A stretch of 45,270 nucleotides of DNA from an uncultured Prevotella sp. GTDB lineage: Bacteria > Bacteroidota > Bacteroidia > Bacteroidales > Bacteroidaceae. Below, piece by piece: positions 45,178 through 45,270 of this stretch. Both the position numbers and the translations under genes were made by a program. Position 1 is the first letter of the stretch; the number at the start of each line of letters is the position of its first letter. The stretch is taken from the NCBI GenBank assembly GCA_900315765.1, contig ONAK01000022.1, forward strand, positions 1 through 45,270, in the 5' to 3' direction. The notes beneath the pieces are model-generated. The model ran no database searches, was not told the origin of the DNA, and worked only from the letters and a program-made list of their open reading frames with translations.

Positions 45178-45215
45178 CGGAAATTCCCAGTAAATAAAGG
45201 GGTTTCCGGTTTTTT
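45178..45215 (+). terminator. displaced original terminator of tRNA-His
   Basis: CGGAAA (45178-45183) pairs with TTTCCG (45203-45208), with an inner CCC/GGG, followed by TTTTTT. It lies 13 bp after attR, where the tRNA terminator would sit before integration. The rest of the window (45216-45270) shows no gene. Confidence 0.7.
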
Positions 45216-45270
45216 AGTTTAAGGAAAACGAGGTCAAACACGTATTACACGAACACAATGAGAATATCAG

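Noticed and set aside
45041-45241. 66-codon ORF on the minus strand containing GARWDSNPRHSEPQ
   Set aside because: This is the well-known spurious reading of the antisense strand of a tRNA 3' half; it lies over attR and the terminator.

Overview
The window looks like a chromosome segment of a Bacteroidales bacterium, most likely Prevotella/Segatella-like. Reasons: almost every transcription unit is preceded by the Bacteroidetes -7 box TAnnTTTG rather than a -10 TATAAT box; Shine-Dalgarno sequences are nearly absent; and several genes are Bacteroidetes-type (dihydroorotate dehydrogenase 1B with PyrK, exported C1B aminopeptidases, DUF3871, GMNxxDL-type integrase). No database search was possible, so family names rest on motifs I can read.

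Bases 1-30,450 are ordinary core chromosome. From the left: three tandem palindromes with a 22-bp period, an EamA-type permease with an HExxH protein, ligA, an exported protein, a patatin-trmD pair, trpS, then a dense pepP-pepC-recJ-recQ series. Running the other way are maoC with a purF-like gene, ilvC behind a GC-rich structured leader, and an M48-pepC-SDR-msrC operon. After these come a small exported protein, slyD-aroC, a probable free-standing small RNA near 23.2 kb, pyrK-pyrD, an XRE regulator, a 0.7-kb AT-rich non-coding tract, holA divergent from an orphan HsdR-N-type nuclease domain, nif3 with a zinc-ribbon coiled-coil protein, and a secreted DNA/RNA nuclease. Several of these genes begin only 5-8 nt after the -7 box and are probably translated from leaderless mRNAs.

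Bases 30,493-45,164 are a 14.6-kb integrated mobile element inserted in tRNA-His(GTG). A 46-bp copy of the tRNA 3' end lies at the far boundary, followed by what looks like the displaced tRNA terminator. The element has a tyrosine recombinase, a serine recombinase, a DUF3871 protein and two distantly paralogous SF2-helicase-like proteins whose P-loop lysine is replaced (TGIGAT and TGCGGT). No relaxase, conjugation or phage structural gene is visible, so it is best described as a non-self-transmissible integrative element or satellite.

The most interesting part is a regulated cargo module at 37.4-41.8 kb. A stand-alone LytTR DNA-binding protein overlaps a membrane-anchored penicillin-binding transpeptidase, followed by two acidic cytoplasmic proteins. 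Upstream is a separate operon of three small exported proteins. Both operons carry, at a 10-bp-offset distance from the -7 box, a pair of TACA-headed direct repeats exactly 21 bp apart, which is the geometry of LytTR-family binding sites. I infer one LytTR-controlled regulon that couples an accessory transpeptidase with secreted proteins. To my knowledge this arrangement is not described.

The right end of the element is decaying: a 0.65-kb tract without ORFs and a T5orf172/GIY-YIG-like gene split by an in-frame TAG.
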